Source: Globobulimina sp. (Eukaryota > Foraminifera > Rotaliida). Taken from it: a stretch of 7,760 bases of DNA. The position numbers and the translations under genes were made by a program. Under the pieces are notes generated by a model. That model was given only the letters and a program-made list of their open reading frames with translations, made no database searches and was not told the DNA's origin. This document shows positions 1 to 7,760 of the stretch, in pieces. Every line of letters starts with the position of its first letter. The first letter of the stretch is position 1. The DNA lies in assembly GCA_003354225.1 (NCBI GenBank), contig PIVH01000124.1, positions 1-7,760 of the forward strand, written 5' to 3'.

Positions 1-12
1 TTTTAAATTTTC

Positions 13-386
13 TCATTTTTTTTTGCATTCTCTTAGTCGCTTTTTTGTGATTAGAAAATGAAAAGTGATCGGAGCATTTGGAATGCAGTATAATTTTCTA
101 TTTAATATTAGCTCTGGATTCTCATTTTCCAGTCGCCGCTCTTGTTTATCAAAAGTAGATTTTATTAAATATTCATTATTAATATTAAATATTTTGGAGT
201 CTGAGAGCGATGTAATTGACTCTGAGAGGGACAGTGAGGTTGATTCAATTTGTAAGGGATTGTTTTCATTTTCATGTTGAGCAGAAGCGGGAATTCCGAG
301 TTGATACAGTTTCCGTTTTGATACCCCACTAATACCACGAATAGAATTACTGTCAAAATCATCAATATTTGCTGATGTTGACCATA
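13..386 (-). CDS. SZT2: Exon d: C-terminal exon, p2352-2474, with stop codon
   Basis: After intron c the frame reads WSTSANIDDFDSNS, a KRKLYQLGIPAS block, a Ser-rich stretch (STSLSLSESITSLSDSK), and a charged end RLRECKKK before TGA at 15..13. Most of it looks disordered, except perhaps KLYCIPNAPITFHFLI near the end. There is no GT dinucleotide in the last 80 bases of gene-strand sequence, so another donor before the stop is unlikely. The stop follows a run of nine A residues, so a one-base sequencing or assembly error there would change the ending and could push the coding region past the window edge. Confidence 0.7.
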
Positions 387-3300
387 CTAAATAGCAGTAT
401 ATGTTTAATAAAATAAGAGTGTTATTATATTATTAGAAACTTAACTTTGTTCAAAAGAATTTGCGTTTTCCATGGAATCGGCAGTTCCACTTTTCATTGA
501 TCTTAAACGTGTGGTGGATGCGGATAATGCCCGAATAGGTGTTTTGTATTTCGATGTATGAAGACATGCATTAAATTGCGAGGATAATCCCATTTTACTC
601 AACATAATTGAATTAAATGTATTACATTTCTCATTTACAATTGCTATCAATTGGTTCATTTTGCATTGAAACTTTGTAATTTTATCAATACACCAATTAT
701 ACTGATACAATTTCAATTGATTATTGTCAATAAATGCAATAAATAAACTATGTCGATGCAACGTTGACCGCGTTGAAAATAATCGCTTTGGACCATACAA
801 TAACTTGTTATCATGTTCTATTTTCTCACTCGATGAGCGTCGACATCTGGTCGATACAAAATGTTTATTATCCAAATTCTCGGAAAATATACGAATACCA
901 CCTAAAATAACATAAGTTGTCGCTGCTTTATCTAAAAACGTCTCATTATTATTCATATTCGATGATAAAAATTGTGTCCGTGATTCTATTTTATTGTCAT
1001 TATCTTTCCCCGCACTCAGTACATATATCGGCATTTGAGGGGATGTGCTCGATAGTTCTAACAACACAGACTTTGCCATCTTATCCAATCCCCAAAACAT
1101 GGTTGGATATGAATATTGAGAGTAATTCACAGATTTACATTTAAAATTGCTTTTAATCGCAGACAATTTAATGGAACTCGACATTATGGACACAAGCGGT
1201 GTGATTAAATACGAATATACGACATTATACGGTTTAAAATTATCATCCCGGTGCTCAAATAAATTATTTCTAAATACAACACATAACCATTCGATGGCAT
1301 ATTCATGTAAAGATTGGTTGATTGCGGCATTGAATTTAATTAATAACTCGTTTGTATTGATGGTTGAATCACTTCTCGACCATAACTCAATGGCAAATGA
1401 CCGCTGCTTCACTTCTTTTGCTTTATTCTCATTCCCGTTCCCATTCTCATCATCATCGTCATCTTCTGCCTCTGTTATTTGATCTTCCTCATTTTCAAAA
1501 AAATCATCTGTATTCGCATTGCTATACGTATCAAAATCACCGTCTATCGAACGTGGCGAGGCACTGCCAAAAAATGTAGAATTTGAGTGATGTTTTAATA
1601 GTGGGGGCGCTTCGGGGGACATTTCAACCAAAGGCGGATTTGTATGCAGCATCGGCCATTGATTACTTTCAGATTTATTACTACTTTTCCATATTCTCAA
1701 ATTTCCGCCTTTTATGGTATCCAATGACTGTGGATATATTTCACCCATTGATTGGAGCATCATAGCCATGGATTTGAGCGATTGATCAGGTTTTATTAAT
1801 ATCGATGTCAAATCGTTGCTTTTCCTCGAATTTATGCATGTTTTTGCATGCGATATATATTCATTATTACTCGCAATAATACCGCACGTCAATACGGCTA
1901 AACCACTGCCAAAGGATTGGCTCAGTTTATATATGGAGTCTTCTTCCATTACAAATTCGTCAAAAGAGGTCACATCGATATCAAATGGCTGCAATTTGCC
2001 TAATCGGGCGTGCGCGCGCATGTTCCTTGCGGTGGTACTCGTGGTGCCAGAATCTGTGGTATTGTTATTTGATCTTCTTGTCTTGCGTTTAAATTTAGGC
2101 TTTCTGTACAAGGGCGGCAGTGTAAAGTATACAAATGATATATCTTCGCTGCTAATCTTAACCCGGAATGTTTTGGGCATAAAGGCTAATTGTTGAGAAA
2201 TCGAGGCAATGTTATCATTGATGACCGGCGTTGGTGATGTATACACATTATCTTTTTGCTCATTTATGTCATGGATATTCTGTGTATTGTTACTATTTAA
2301 TCGATTTTCGTCCGGTGTGATGCGAATGGAGTGTATGCCCAGATGTGTGGCGATATTTTGTTTGAGGAATAATGTAAATAAATATAAATCCGATACGAAT
2401 TCAGGCAATTTGTAGCATAATGATTTTTTGGGGGAGGTGTTGGAGGGACATAAAAATCTGTAATCGATGTGGTTAAATGGTAATTTTGGGTTTTTTTGCA
2501 GCAATGTTATCATTGTTCCTTGCGTAAAATCGCCCAATTGATCCTCTAAAGTTTGTTTAAGCTCAGACGTTATTTGTTCGCCGGGCTTTGTTTGTCCATA
2601 AAATGTAAATCTTATCATTGATGATCCAGTATTTGGCGAAGGTGGCGACTTGATAGAATTTTGTTTTTTTGATTCATCATTGTGGTCATTATTATGTTGG
2701 TGTTGATGTTGGATAATAGTTTCGTCATTGATATGATATGATTCATCGAAATGAGTGACTTGACATTTAAAATAAAAGATGTTGCCGGTTCTTTCACGAA
2801 ATACAAATATATTTGTTTGTCCGCAACGCATTTTTTTTAAAATATTTTCTAAGCGATCTTTGGCTTTTCTTGGATCGACGCGACGGTGGATTATGAATGG
2901 TAAAATATGCTGTTCTTTTGCTTCAAATTGGCCAACTTTAAACATCTCGAATGGACCTATTGGTATATAGATGTATATAATGTCAAATAGAACACAATGC
3001 CAATTTCTTTTGGTTTGTCCCATAAGTTCATGAAACAAAATGAATTTGTAAAATAGGAGAAAACATCGCTGATATTACTAATTTTAACACATCATGTTCC
3101 ATCGATTGGTTCTGCTAATGCTAATGCGAATGCGATGACCCAATATCTAGCAACGCACTGCAGACACAACTATTGAGCTAATTTTCATTGTAGTGATCGG
3201 ACTTCAATTTTTGGAGTTAATCGCTCACCACAATAAATTAGCTCAATAGTTGTGTCTGCATTGTGTTGTGACTGGGTCAATCATGTGCTGTATGCAATGA

Positions 3301-6300
3301 CTGCAAAAGTTAAAATCCGACCACCATAGTTGTGATTGCGGTGCATTTATGGGACAAAAATAATAAAGGTGGGATCGAAAACAAAGAGTATCATCAGAAC
3401 ACTTTGAAAATACATAAATTATTACTAAACTGTCTGGATTTGCTTGTTGTTGCTTTATTAAACTTGCTGGTAAATGTAGTTCATTATTACTTTGTTGTGT
3501 TGGTATCAAAAATCGATTGACTGTTTTTGTTTCATTTAGTTCCTGTAATAATGCCTGCTGATTAATTAAAAATTGTATTCTTTGTATATAATCACGAAAT
3601 TTCTGCTCAATATTTTCAATTTTATATAAACATAAATCATTTGGATTTATATGCACCATAAACGACGCAGTCACCGCATTATTGCCATCTTCTGAAATAC
3701 AGATAAAAACCCAATACGGAATTTCCTCCATATCCTTATGTTTATCATCGACTTTCATCGCAAACCACATATACGATCTATAAAACTCATTAACATTCAA
3801 GTTCACCATCTCCATTCTAATATCACTTACAATCGTCTTGGCCATATATTGCGGCAATAGTTCAAAACACCTCCTTTTATCAATAAACCTGACAATATGC
3901 GTAAATAAATGATATTGATTCGCTTCTAAGTATGATAATTGCTGCAATACAATTTCAGCGTTCACTGGTTTTGCTGTCCTGAGTTCGTGCAATACAATTT
4001 TGGCAATTTGCGCTCTTAACTTTTTGGCAAACCTCCGATATAAACCAATAAACATAACCGGCAATTTAGAGATAGTTTTAGTATCCAACGCAGGTAACAT
4101 ATTAATCGCGATGGGATTCGGATGGGTCAATGGTTCATGTAATGTTAGATTGGAATTATTAAATTGATTCATACTCAAAGTATTGATATCATCTAAACTG
4201 ATTAAGCCCGCATCCAATGATAGATTTAATGAAACGGGCGGTGTGGTCATAATAATAGCATTCAAACATATCGCCGATGCTTGTTGCGTATATAAAGCTT
4301 CTTCGTTTCTATTGATATCATTTATCGATACCGATCGAAATCGACTGGCCGTTCCATGAATTATTACATTAAAGCGTATAAATAATGGATAGGGTAATGT
4401 CGATGTGCTGGTTTGTAGCGAATTCATTTTATTGAATAAATCAGCACCAACGGGTGAAGATATTGTGCGTCTAAGTTGCGAAATTGAACCAGATGGGTTT
4501 TGCCATGGGTTTGGTGTCACAGACATATATGTAAACTCTGAAGCAAATGCTTCCGGCGGTGGTACGGATGTGGTTTGATCCATTAATAAATTATCCGATG
4601 AATTATATCTCGTATTTATACCGGATAATATCGCATTAAATGCATTTGGAGCTTTGCGACCCACTGCGGGAGCATTCGAACCAGCCGATACTGATACAGT
4701 AAGCACCGACTTTCTTCTTAATTTTGCTCGATACATTCGTTTTTCTACCTATGTAAAACAATATTTCCCAAAATTAAAATTGACAAAAACACCTGTAGCA
4801 CACTTAACTGCTGATGAAGACTGGACTGCTTTTAATGTTTCAGCTTCACTCAGTGGGATATTATCAGTCATAGTGTCATCGTCAGAAGAGTCTGACACAT
4901 GGCCATCATTATGGTCATCGTTTGAGAAATTATCATCCGCGTCATTGGCAGAGGAGGAATGCATTTGTTCGCCAACGTCATCCTCTTCATCCTCGTTTTC
5001 ACTGTTTTCAGTCGAAGAAGCTAAAAAGTTATGTTTGTACAGGGGCGGGATATAAAAATATGCATCCAAATCTGGGATATATTTGAACTGGGCCTGGCAG
5101 GTTGCTTCAATGGCACTCAATAATTTATTTGCAAACTTCTTTGTTTCTTCAGTCGCAACGTGGTTATTCATATCATCTCCATCTCCAATCATTAATTTTT
5201 TTAACAAAGAAAGATTGAAATCCTCTCTGTATTGGCAACATTTATCAATGGCATATTCAATTTTATTCAGCGGCACTAAAACCTGATTTAATAAATCAAA
5301 ATATATTATCCTCGCTTTATTCCTGTCGTGGTTTTGTCGCAGTCGCGATAAACATTGGTCGCTGATTGAACGCGATGTAATGGATGACATTGATGGTGTG
5401 CCAGTACCACATCTATGAACTGGTATGTTGGGTTTTGAATAGCCCATAATATCCGCAATGATGCCATATTCGTGAATGTCATATAACGACGAGCTGATAG
5501 TCATAGTTACGATTTGCTTTGACACTTCAAACAAATATAAGTATTCACTATTATTCTTCTGGCCATTTCCAATTGGTTTTAGTTTATCTAACAATGCATC
5601 TAATTTAGGAATGGGATGAATATGCCATGGCAACACCATATATAATAAATTATCATCAAGCATATCTTTCGTGGGTGGCATCTCTTTGCTATTACCACAG
5701 CAATATATACGATTCGGTATGATCTCAATATCAGCCACGCGTTGCACTGTTCGTAGCAATAACTTTGAGAGTAATTGAGCTGAGGTTTTAATCTTTGCTT
5801 TGGTCGATTCAATTAAAGTGGCATCTAATTCACTTTTTTGCTCATGCAATAGCTGTTGATGATAATCTAATTCATATGGGAAAGCTCTGTGAGTTACTTC
5901 TGAATGTCTGAATATTTGCAACATAATATCTAATGGGTCTAATTCATGTTTTTCTATCTTTTCTTCATCTAAATCCGCAACATTCGCTACAAATTCATCC
6001 TCATTCTTACAATGTATCAACGGCATAAAATCTGTGGCTGATTGGCTGCCATAAACACTGATTTCATTTAATTTAGATTTATATCTCACATCACAATCTT
6101 CAAACACATTCTCTTTGGATAACATGGATTGTTTTTTGGTTAAGTCGAATAATACAGATCTTGACTGTGATATTGATGATGGTCTGTCATCCAATGCAGT
6201 TAAGTGTCTTTTCAGCTTTCTTCTATTTTTACCAATGCCAAGTCCTTTAGATTTCTTTTTTCTTTTTGTCAGTAACTTTTTCTTTGTATGTTTGAGTTTA

Positions 6301-7760
6301 TTTCTTTTCATTGGAGTTAACAATTGCGATGAAGATGAGGTGCGATGCGGTGTACTGCGAGGAAGTCTTAATGTATTTGTTGTGCGTTCATCCGAATCTG
6401 AGTCAGATACACTTCGTGTGTTCCTACGTATATTTTGCAACTGTTGCAACTGCTCCAACTGTGTTTGTCTATTTTTGCGAATATTCTGCTGCTCTCTAAT
6501 GGTTCTGGATGATGCATAAAAAGAAGCGACAATGGATAATATTTTGAGTATATTTTTCTCTGTCCATTTACGGAGATGATCTAAAATTTGTTGTGCGGAT
6601 AATGCATCCTCATGAGATTGAAACGTATATTTACAAGAAGTCGGTTCCACTGATAATTCAATCTGTAATCCTTTCGATACTTTACTCATATTCAACTGCA
6701 CAAAACTTGATTGCTGCGTCGATGTATTTGCCTGTATCCAATGGCCTAATATCGTGCTGTCGGAGTGATTCATAATTAATTTAAAGCCTTCCCTTAATTT
6801 CAAATCAGTAAACATGGACATTGCGTTACGTACATGATGTCGCGATGGAATTACAATAAACCAACAATATGAATGTAGATAACTACGAATCAACTGTACT
6901 TCTTGAAAATAATATGAGTCCACATCAATATCTGTAACAGCACCATTATCTGTGTCGATGTGCTGTTCATCGATAAGTTCAGAATTATCCTCGCCAGGCC
7001 CCGGACATTTACATCTATTGCAATCATTAAACTCTAGCACTAATAAGTTATGTATTGGCTTATCCAAAAACTTCAATTCATATTCATCCAAAGATACGGT
7101 TTGTTGAATAAAAGTGACTACAGAATCTCGGATTAATTGGTACATTCTCCTTGATATAGGTCCCTGTGCTTCAATTTTGAGTGAAACCAACCAATCACAT
7201 TCATGCAATTGTTCATACACAACCACTGCAAATCCGCCATAATCAGGGAATGAGCGCACAAATTTGATGAGCTCGGGTTCATTTTCGTGTCGATGCGCAG
7301 TCGTATATTCCAAATCGAATGTTGCCCATTGTTTCAATGCATCGCGTATTTTTTGCCAAACATCGGGTGTATTTATTTGCAAGTTTTCAATGACAGTTTT
7401 GATTTTAACGGGAGACTTATTGAATATATTAATAAATGATTCTTTTGGCACACAAATGACATCTTGAAATACGACATCGTGCCATATTCTATCCTCCAAA
7501 TAATTCAACAAAGATACTAACTTTTTCTTCTCTTTCTGACTATGCTGAGAACGTTCAATAGCTTGTTGATCAAACACTAATTTGGACAAAGCTTTGTCAG
7601 TCCTTTTAATGTCTTGTATAAATTCCTCCAATTCAGCAAATTGCTGACTTCTTTGCATCACTACGTGTTGTCCGTCATTTATATTTTTCTGTGATAGATA
7701 TTTAACCAAATTGGTTAAAAATGAGATAGAACCAATAATAAATATATTTGCTTTTGTTTC
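13..7760 (-). CDS. SZT2: SZT2-like KICSTOR complex scaffold protein, 5'-partial, four exons
   Basis: The spliced frame join(7760..4809, 4748..3273, 3068..446, 386..13), read on the minus strand, is open for 2474 codons. It runs off the window at 7760, so the N-terminus, probably about a thousand residues by comparison with vertebrate SZT2, is missing. SZT2 is known as the large scaffold of KICSTOR (with KPTN, ITFG2 and KICS2), which tethers GATOR1 to lysosomes and restrains mTORC1 during starvation. Blocks that recall the family, in the expected order, are a PLF-x-x-F strand block (p1105-1110), an INQQALLQELNET helix (p1379-1391), an NIFVFRERTGNIFYF strand pair (p1562-1576), an LEDQLGDFTQGTMITLL block (p1650-1666) and a late LYQYNW motif (p2263-2268). 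Long Asn, Ser, Asp or Lys-rich inserts separate them. No catalytic motif or clear membrane segment is visible. The identification is from memory of the family, not alignment. The single-gene model is firmer than the name; the splice at intron b is its weakest point. Confidence 0.72.
387..445 (-). other. Intron c, 59 nt
   Basis: It begins GTTAAGTTTC at 445 and ends CTGCTATTTAG at 387. Splicing is phase 1 (A | TA gives Ile p2351) and opens a further 123 codons. A TAATAAC stretch inside is a plausible branch site. Without splicing, the TAA within the donor would end the protein at 441. The donor is identical over six bases to that of intron a, and length and AT content agree, which supports both calls. 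Confidence 0.8.
446..3068 (-). CDS. SZT2: Exon c: p1477-2351 (first base of the split codon) of the SZT2-like protein
   Basis: This exon carries the strongest family resemblance. After LFHELMGQTKRNWHCVLFD come HILPFIIHRRVDPRKAKDRL and NIFVFRERTGNIFYF (p1562-1576), then a His/Gln/Asn insert. Next are LEDQLGDFTQGTMITLL (p1650-1666) and a Leu/Phe helix LYLFTLFLKQNIATHL; together these recall the SZT2 segment with a conserved Leu-Asp-rich helix followed by a strand and a Pro-rich loop. A second PPLY motif lies at p1794-1797. The middle (about p1940-2025) is disordered and includes an Asp run. The last folded part (about p2035-2310) has WLCVVFRNNLF, IYVLSAGKD, VILGGIRIF and LYQYNW (p2263-2268), again matching remembered order in SZT2. 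The donor at 445 follows A of a split codon (phase 1). Confidence 0.8.
1425..1472 (-). repeat. Asp/Asn/Gly/Glu low-complexity insert in exon c
   Basis: The sequence encodes EAEDDDDDENGNGNEN at p2009-2024, driven by GAT/GAC and AAT/GGG codons. It lies inside a longer acidic, disordered linker and precedes the final folded part of the protein. Confidence 0.8.
2676..2711 (-). repeat. His/Gln/Asn low-complexity insert in exon c
   Basis: The gene strand encodes QHQHQHNNDHND at p1596-1607, between two folded-looking blocks. Such inserts are typical of AT-rich genomes prone to triplet slippage. It is probably a surface loop with no specific function. Confidence 0.8.
3069..3272 (-). other. Intron b (tentative), 204 nt, containing most of an inverted repeat
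   Basis: An interruption is required: the exon b frame hits TGA at 3245..3243, and the exon c frame is closed upstream by a TAA just before 3071. The only AG that opens the exon c frame in a usable place is TATCAG ending at 3069, which is phase 0. The nearest phase-0 GT in exon b is CCA | GTCACA at 3272. That donor is weak and unlike the GTTAAG of the other two introns. GTAATA and GTATTT further upstream in exon b are also phase 0 but would discard residues that look like folded protein. The intron is a multiple of three and carries an early in-frame TGA. It is more than three times the length of its neighbours; the excess is about the size of the inverted repeat. Confidence 0.5.
3114..3137. 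repeat. Hexamer tandem repeat, four degenerate units
   Basis: The plus strand reads GCTAAT, GCTAAT, GCGAAT, GCGATG, a four-unit degenerate hexamer array. It lies in intron b and abuts the outer end of the inverted repeat. It may be simple slippage in non-coding sequence. Confidence 0.7.
3136..3279. repeat. Long imperfect inverted repeat (hairpin) at the exon b/intron b boundary
   Basis: Two arms are perfect reverse complements over 26 bp (3159..3184 and 3235..3260; the left arm starts TGCAGACACAACTATTGAGC). Similarity continues inward with a two-base bulge (ATTGTAGTGATCG against ATTGTGGTGAGCG) almost to a tip near 3201..3217, and outward with mismatches to TGACCCA at 3136..3142 and TGGGTCA at 3273..3279. 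There is no open reading frame for a transposase, and I could not find a convincing target-site duplication. It could be a small foldback or MITE-like insertion, or a local inverted duplication of the exon end. Confidence 0.8.
3273..4748 (-). CDS. SZT2: Exon b: p985-1476 of the SZT2-like protein
   Basis: The exon begins in phase 0 with VEKRMYRAKLRRKS, a short basic stretch. A Ser/Asn/Pro-rich, probably disordered region follows to about p1100. A folded block starts at LPYPLFIRFNVII (p1102-1114), which recalls the SZT2 block beginning with a PLF strand followed by a serine-rich loop. Next come a helical stretch around p1210-1300 (LPVMFIGLYRRFAKKL and on), a strand block YWVFICISEDG (p1329-1339) and the helix INQQALLQELNET (p1379-1391). 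The last part, LYYFCPINAPQSQLWWSDF and on, is rich in aromatics and cysteines and reads as folded protein. The open frame continues past my proposed exon end for nine more codons to a TGA at 3245..3243, inside the inverted repeat. If intron b is retained, the protein would end there. Confidence 0.8.
4749..4808 (-). other. Intron a, 60 nt
   Basis: Exon a runs into a TAG at 4751..4749 while the next open frame begins directly after it. An intron starting GTTAAGTG at 4808 and ending TTTTACATAG at 4749 joins the frames in phase 0 (GCA | GTA). Donor and length match intron c. The intron is a multiple of three, and its only in-frame stop is the TAG of its own acceptor. A 48-nt alternative (GTGTTT donor at 4792, GTAG acceptor ending at 4745) also keeps the frame but has a less regular acceptor; it would change only a few residues at the junction. 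Confidence 0.75.
4809..7760 (-). CDS. SZT2: Exon a (partial at 5' end): p1-984 of the SZT2-like protein
   Basis: The frame is open from the window edge (first codons read ETKANIFIIGS) to Ala p984, where a GTTAAG donor follows in phase 0. No start codon is claimed because the reading continues upstream. The segment begins with a charged, probably helical stretch (about p20-90), then folded-looking alternating sequence to about p415, including LQIELSVEPTSCKYTF at p365-380. A Cys-rich turn, CNRCKCPGPG, sits at p247-256; the cysteines are too few to call a zinc site. A long disordered linker follows (about p418-545) with SDSDSDE at p452-458 and a Lys/Arg island at p484-519. A second folded part runs about p560-912, ending in YFYIPPLYKHNF. 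The exon closes with an acidic Ser/Asp/Asn linker (p915-970). I recognise no separate domain here; assignment to SZT2 comes from continuity with exons b and c. Confidence 0.8.
4860..5016 (-). other. Acidic Ser/Asp/Asn linker at the end of exon a
   Basis: Residues p915-967 are dominated by Glu, Asp, Ser, Asn and His (SENEDEEDDVGEQ, then VSDSSDDDTMTDN). They contain several S-D/E contexts of the kind used by casein kinase 2. The linker joins the folded block ending in PPLYKHNF to the basic start of exon b. Confidence 0.65.
6204..6311 (-). other. Basic Lys/Arg-rich island in the exon a linker
   Basis: Residues p484-519 contain clusters KRNKLKHTKKK, TKRKKKSKG and KNRRKLKRH, about half of them Lys or Arg. 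They sit in a disordered linker just after SDSDSDE. The composition is like a bipartite nuclear or nucleolar localisation signal, or a nucleic-acid or acidic-phospholipid binding patch. Which of these applies is inference; SZT2 is described as acting at the lysosome. Confidence 0.6.

Noticed and set aside
165-365. Minus-strand open frame of 66 codons starting with hydrophobic residues
   Set aside because: It overlaps exon d in a different frame. The spliced exon d frame runs for 123 codons to a stop and is joined by a good GTTAAG...TTTAG intron, so this frame is incidental.
1447-1466. TCATCATCATCG tract considered as a regulatory repeat
   Set aside because: It is the reverse complement of Asp codons in the acidic insert of exon c.
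1147-2196. Plus-strand open frames at 1147..1482 and 1816..2196
   Set aside because: Both lie antisense to exon c; their Ser/Phe runs derive from the Asp/Glu run and other biased codons of the real gene.
2679-2711. Triplet-like repeat (TGTTGG/TGATG) considered as a microsatellite locus
   Set aside because: It is imperfect and short, and is fully explained as the codons of the His/Gln/Asn insert.
4654-5055. Plus-strand open frame of 133 codons
   Set aside because: It is a shadow of the acidic exon a linker plus intron a; its serine runs are reversed GAT/GAA/TCA codons.
6115-6519. Plus-strand open frame of 134 codons
   Set aside because: It is antisense to the basic and Ser-rich linker of exon a. 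Its Phe/Leu/Ser/Cys-rich translation is what Lys, Asn and Gln codons give when read backwards. No promoter or splice context supports it.
441-7709. Three separate genes, one per long minus-strand open frame
   Set aside because: The frames abut with spacing that GT-AG introns explain while keeping phase, the second and third lack a convincing start context (the third would begin at TTG), and the SZT2-like blocks run in order across all of them.
7701-7719. Near-perfect palindrome TTTAACCAA-A-TTGGTTAAA
   Set aside because: It has nine-base arms and one central base but lies within coding sequence (TNLVK). Palindromes of this size arise by chance in AT-rich DNA; I see no operator or origin context.
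1-7760. tRNA, rRNA, CRISPR array or bacterial operon features
   Set aside because: No cloverleaf, conserved rRNA stretches, regularly spaced repeats, Shine-Dalgarno spacing or operon-like gene packing were seen; the introns show the DNA is eukaryotic.

Overview
The window looks like nuclear DNA from an AT-rich, compact-genome eukaryote. It is filled almost end to end by one large protein-coding gene on the minus strand. The gene enters at base 7760 already in frame, so its 5' part lies outside, and it ends at a TGA at 15..13. I reconstruct four exons (7760..4809, 4748..3273, 3068..446, 386..13) that encode the last 2474 residues of a giant protein. Residue numbers p1 to p2474 below start at the first codon seen (7760..7758). 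The standard genetic code fits: no TAA, TAG or TGA interrupts the spliced frame, which argues against a ciliate-type code. Asn/His/Gln/Asp-rich inserts and introns of about 60 nt suggest a protist (Reticulomyxa-like or similar) or a small-genome invertebrate such as a mite. I cannot decide between these from sequence alone.

The best identification is SZT2, the scaffold subunit of the KICSTOR complex. KICSTOR holds GATOR1 at the lysosome and lets amino-acid and glucose starvation shut off mTORC1. The call rests on my recollection of SZT2 family blocks and their order, on the very large size (vertebrate SZT2 is about 3400 residues) and on the lack of any enzyme motif. No database search was possible.

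Layout, in gene direction: exon a (7760..4809) has alternating folded and disordered parts, with a strongly basic island and an acidic Ser/Asp linker. Intron a (4808..4749) is 60 nt. Exon b (4748..3273) follows. Intron b (3272..3069) is 204 nt and contains most of a long inverted repeat, one arm of which reaches into exon b. Exon c (3068..446) carries the strongest SZT2-like blocks. Intron c (445..387) is 59 nt. Exon d (386..13) is a Ser-rich, Lys-ending tail. The plus strand holds no convincing gene. I see no RNA gene, CRISPR array, promoter or autonomous transposon.

The most unusual structure is the roughly 144-bp imperfect palindrome at 3136..3279 across the exon b/intron b boundary. It makes this intron about 144 nt longer than its two neighbours and puts the only in-frame donor I can find inside a hairpin arm.
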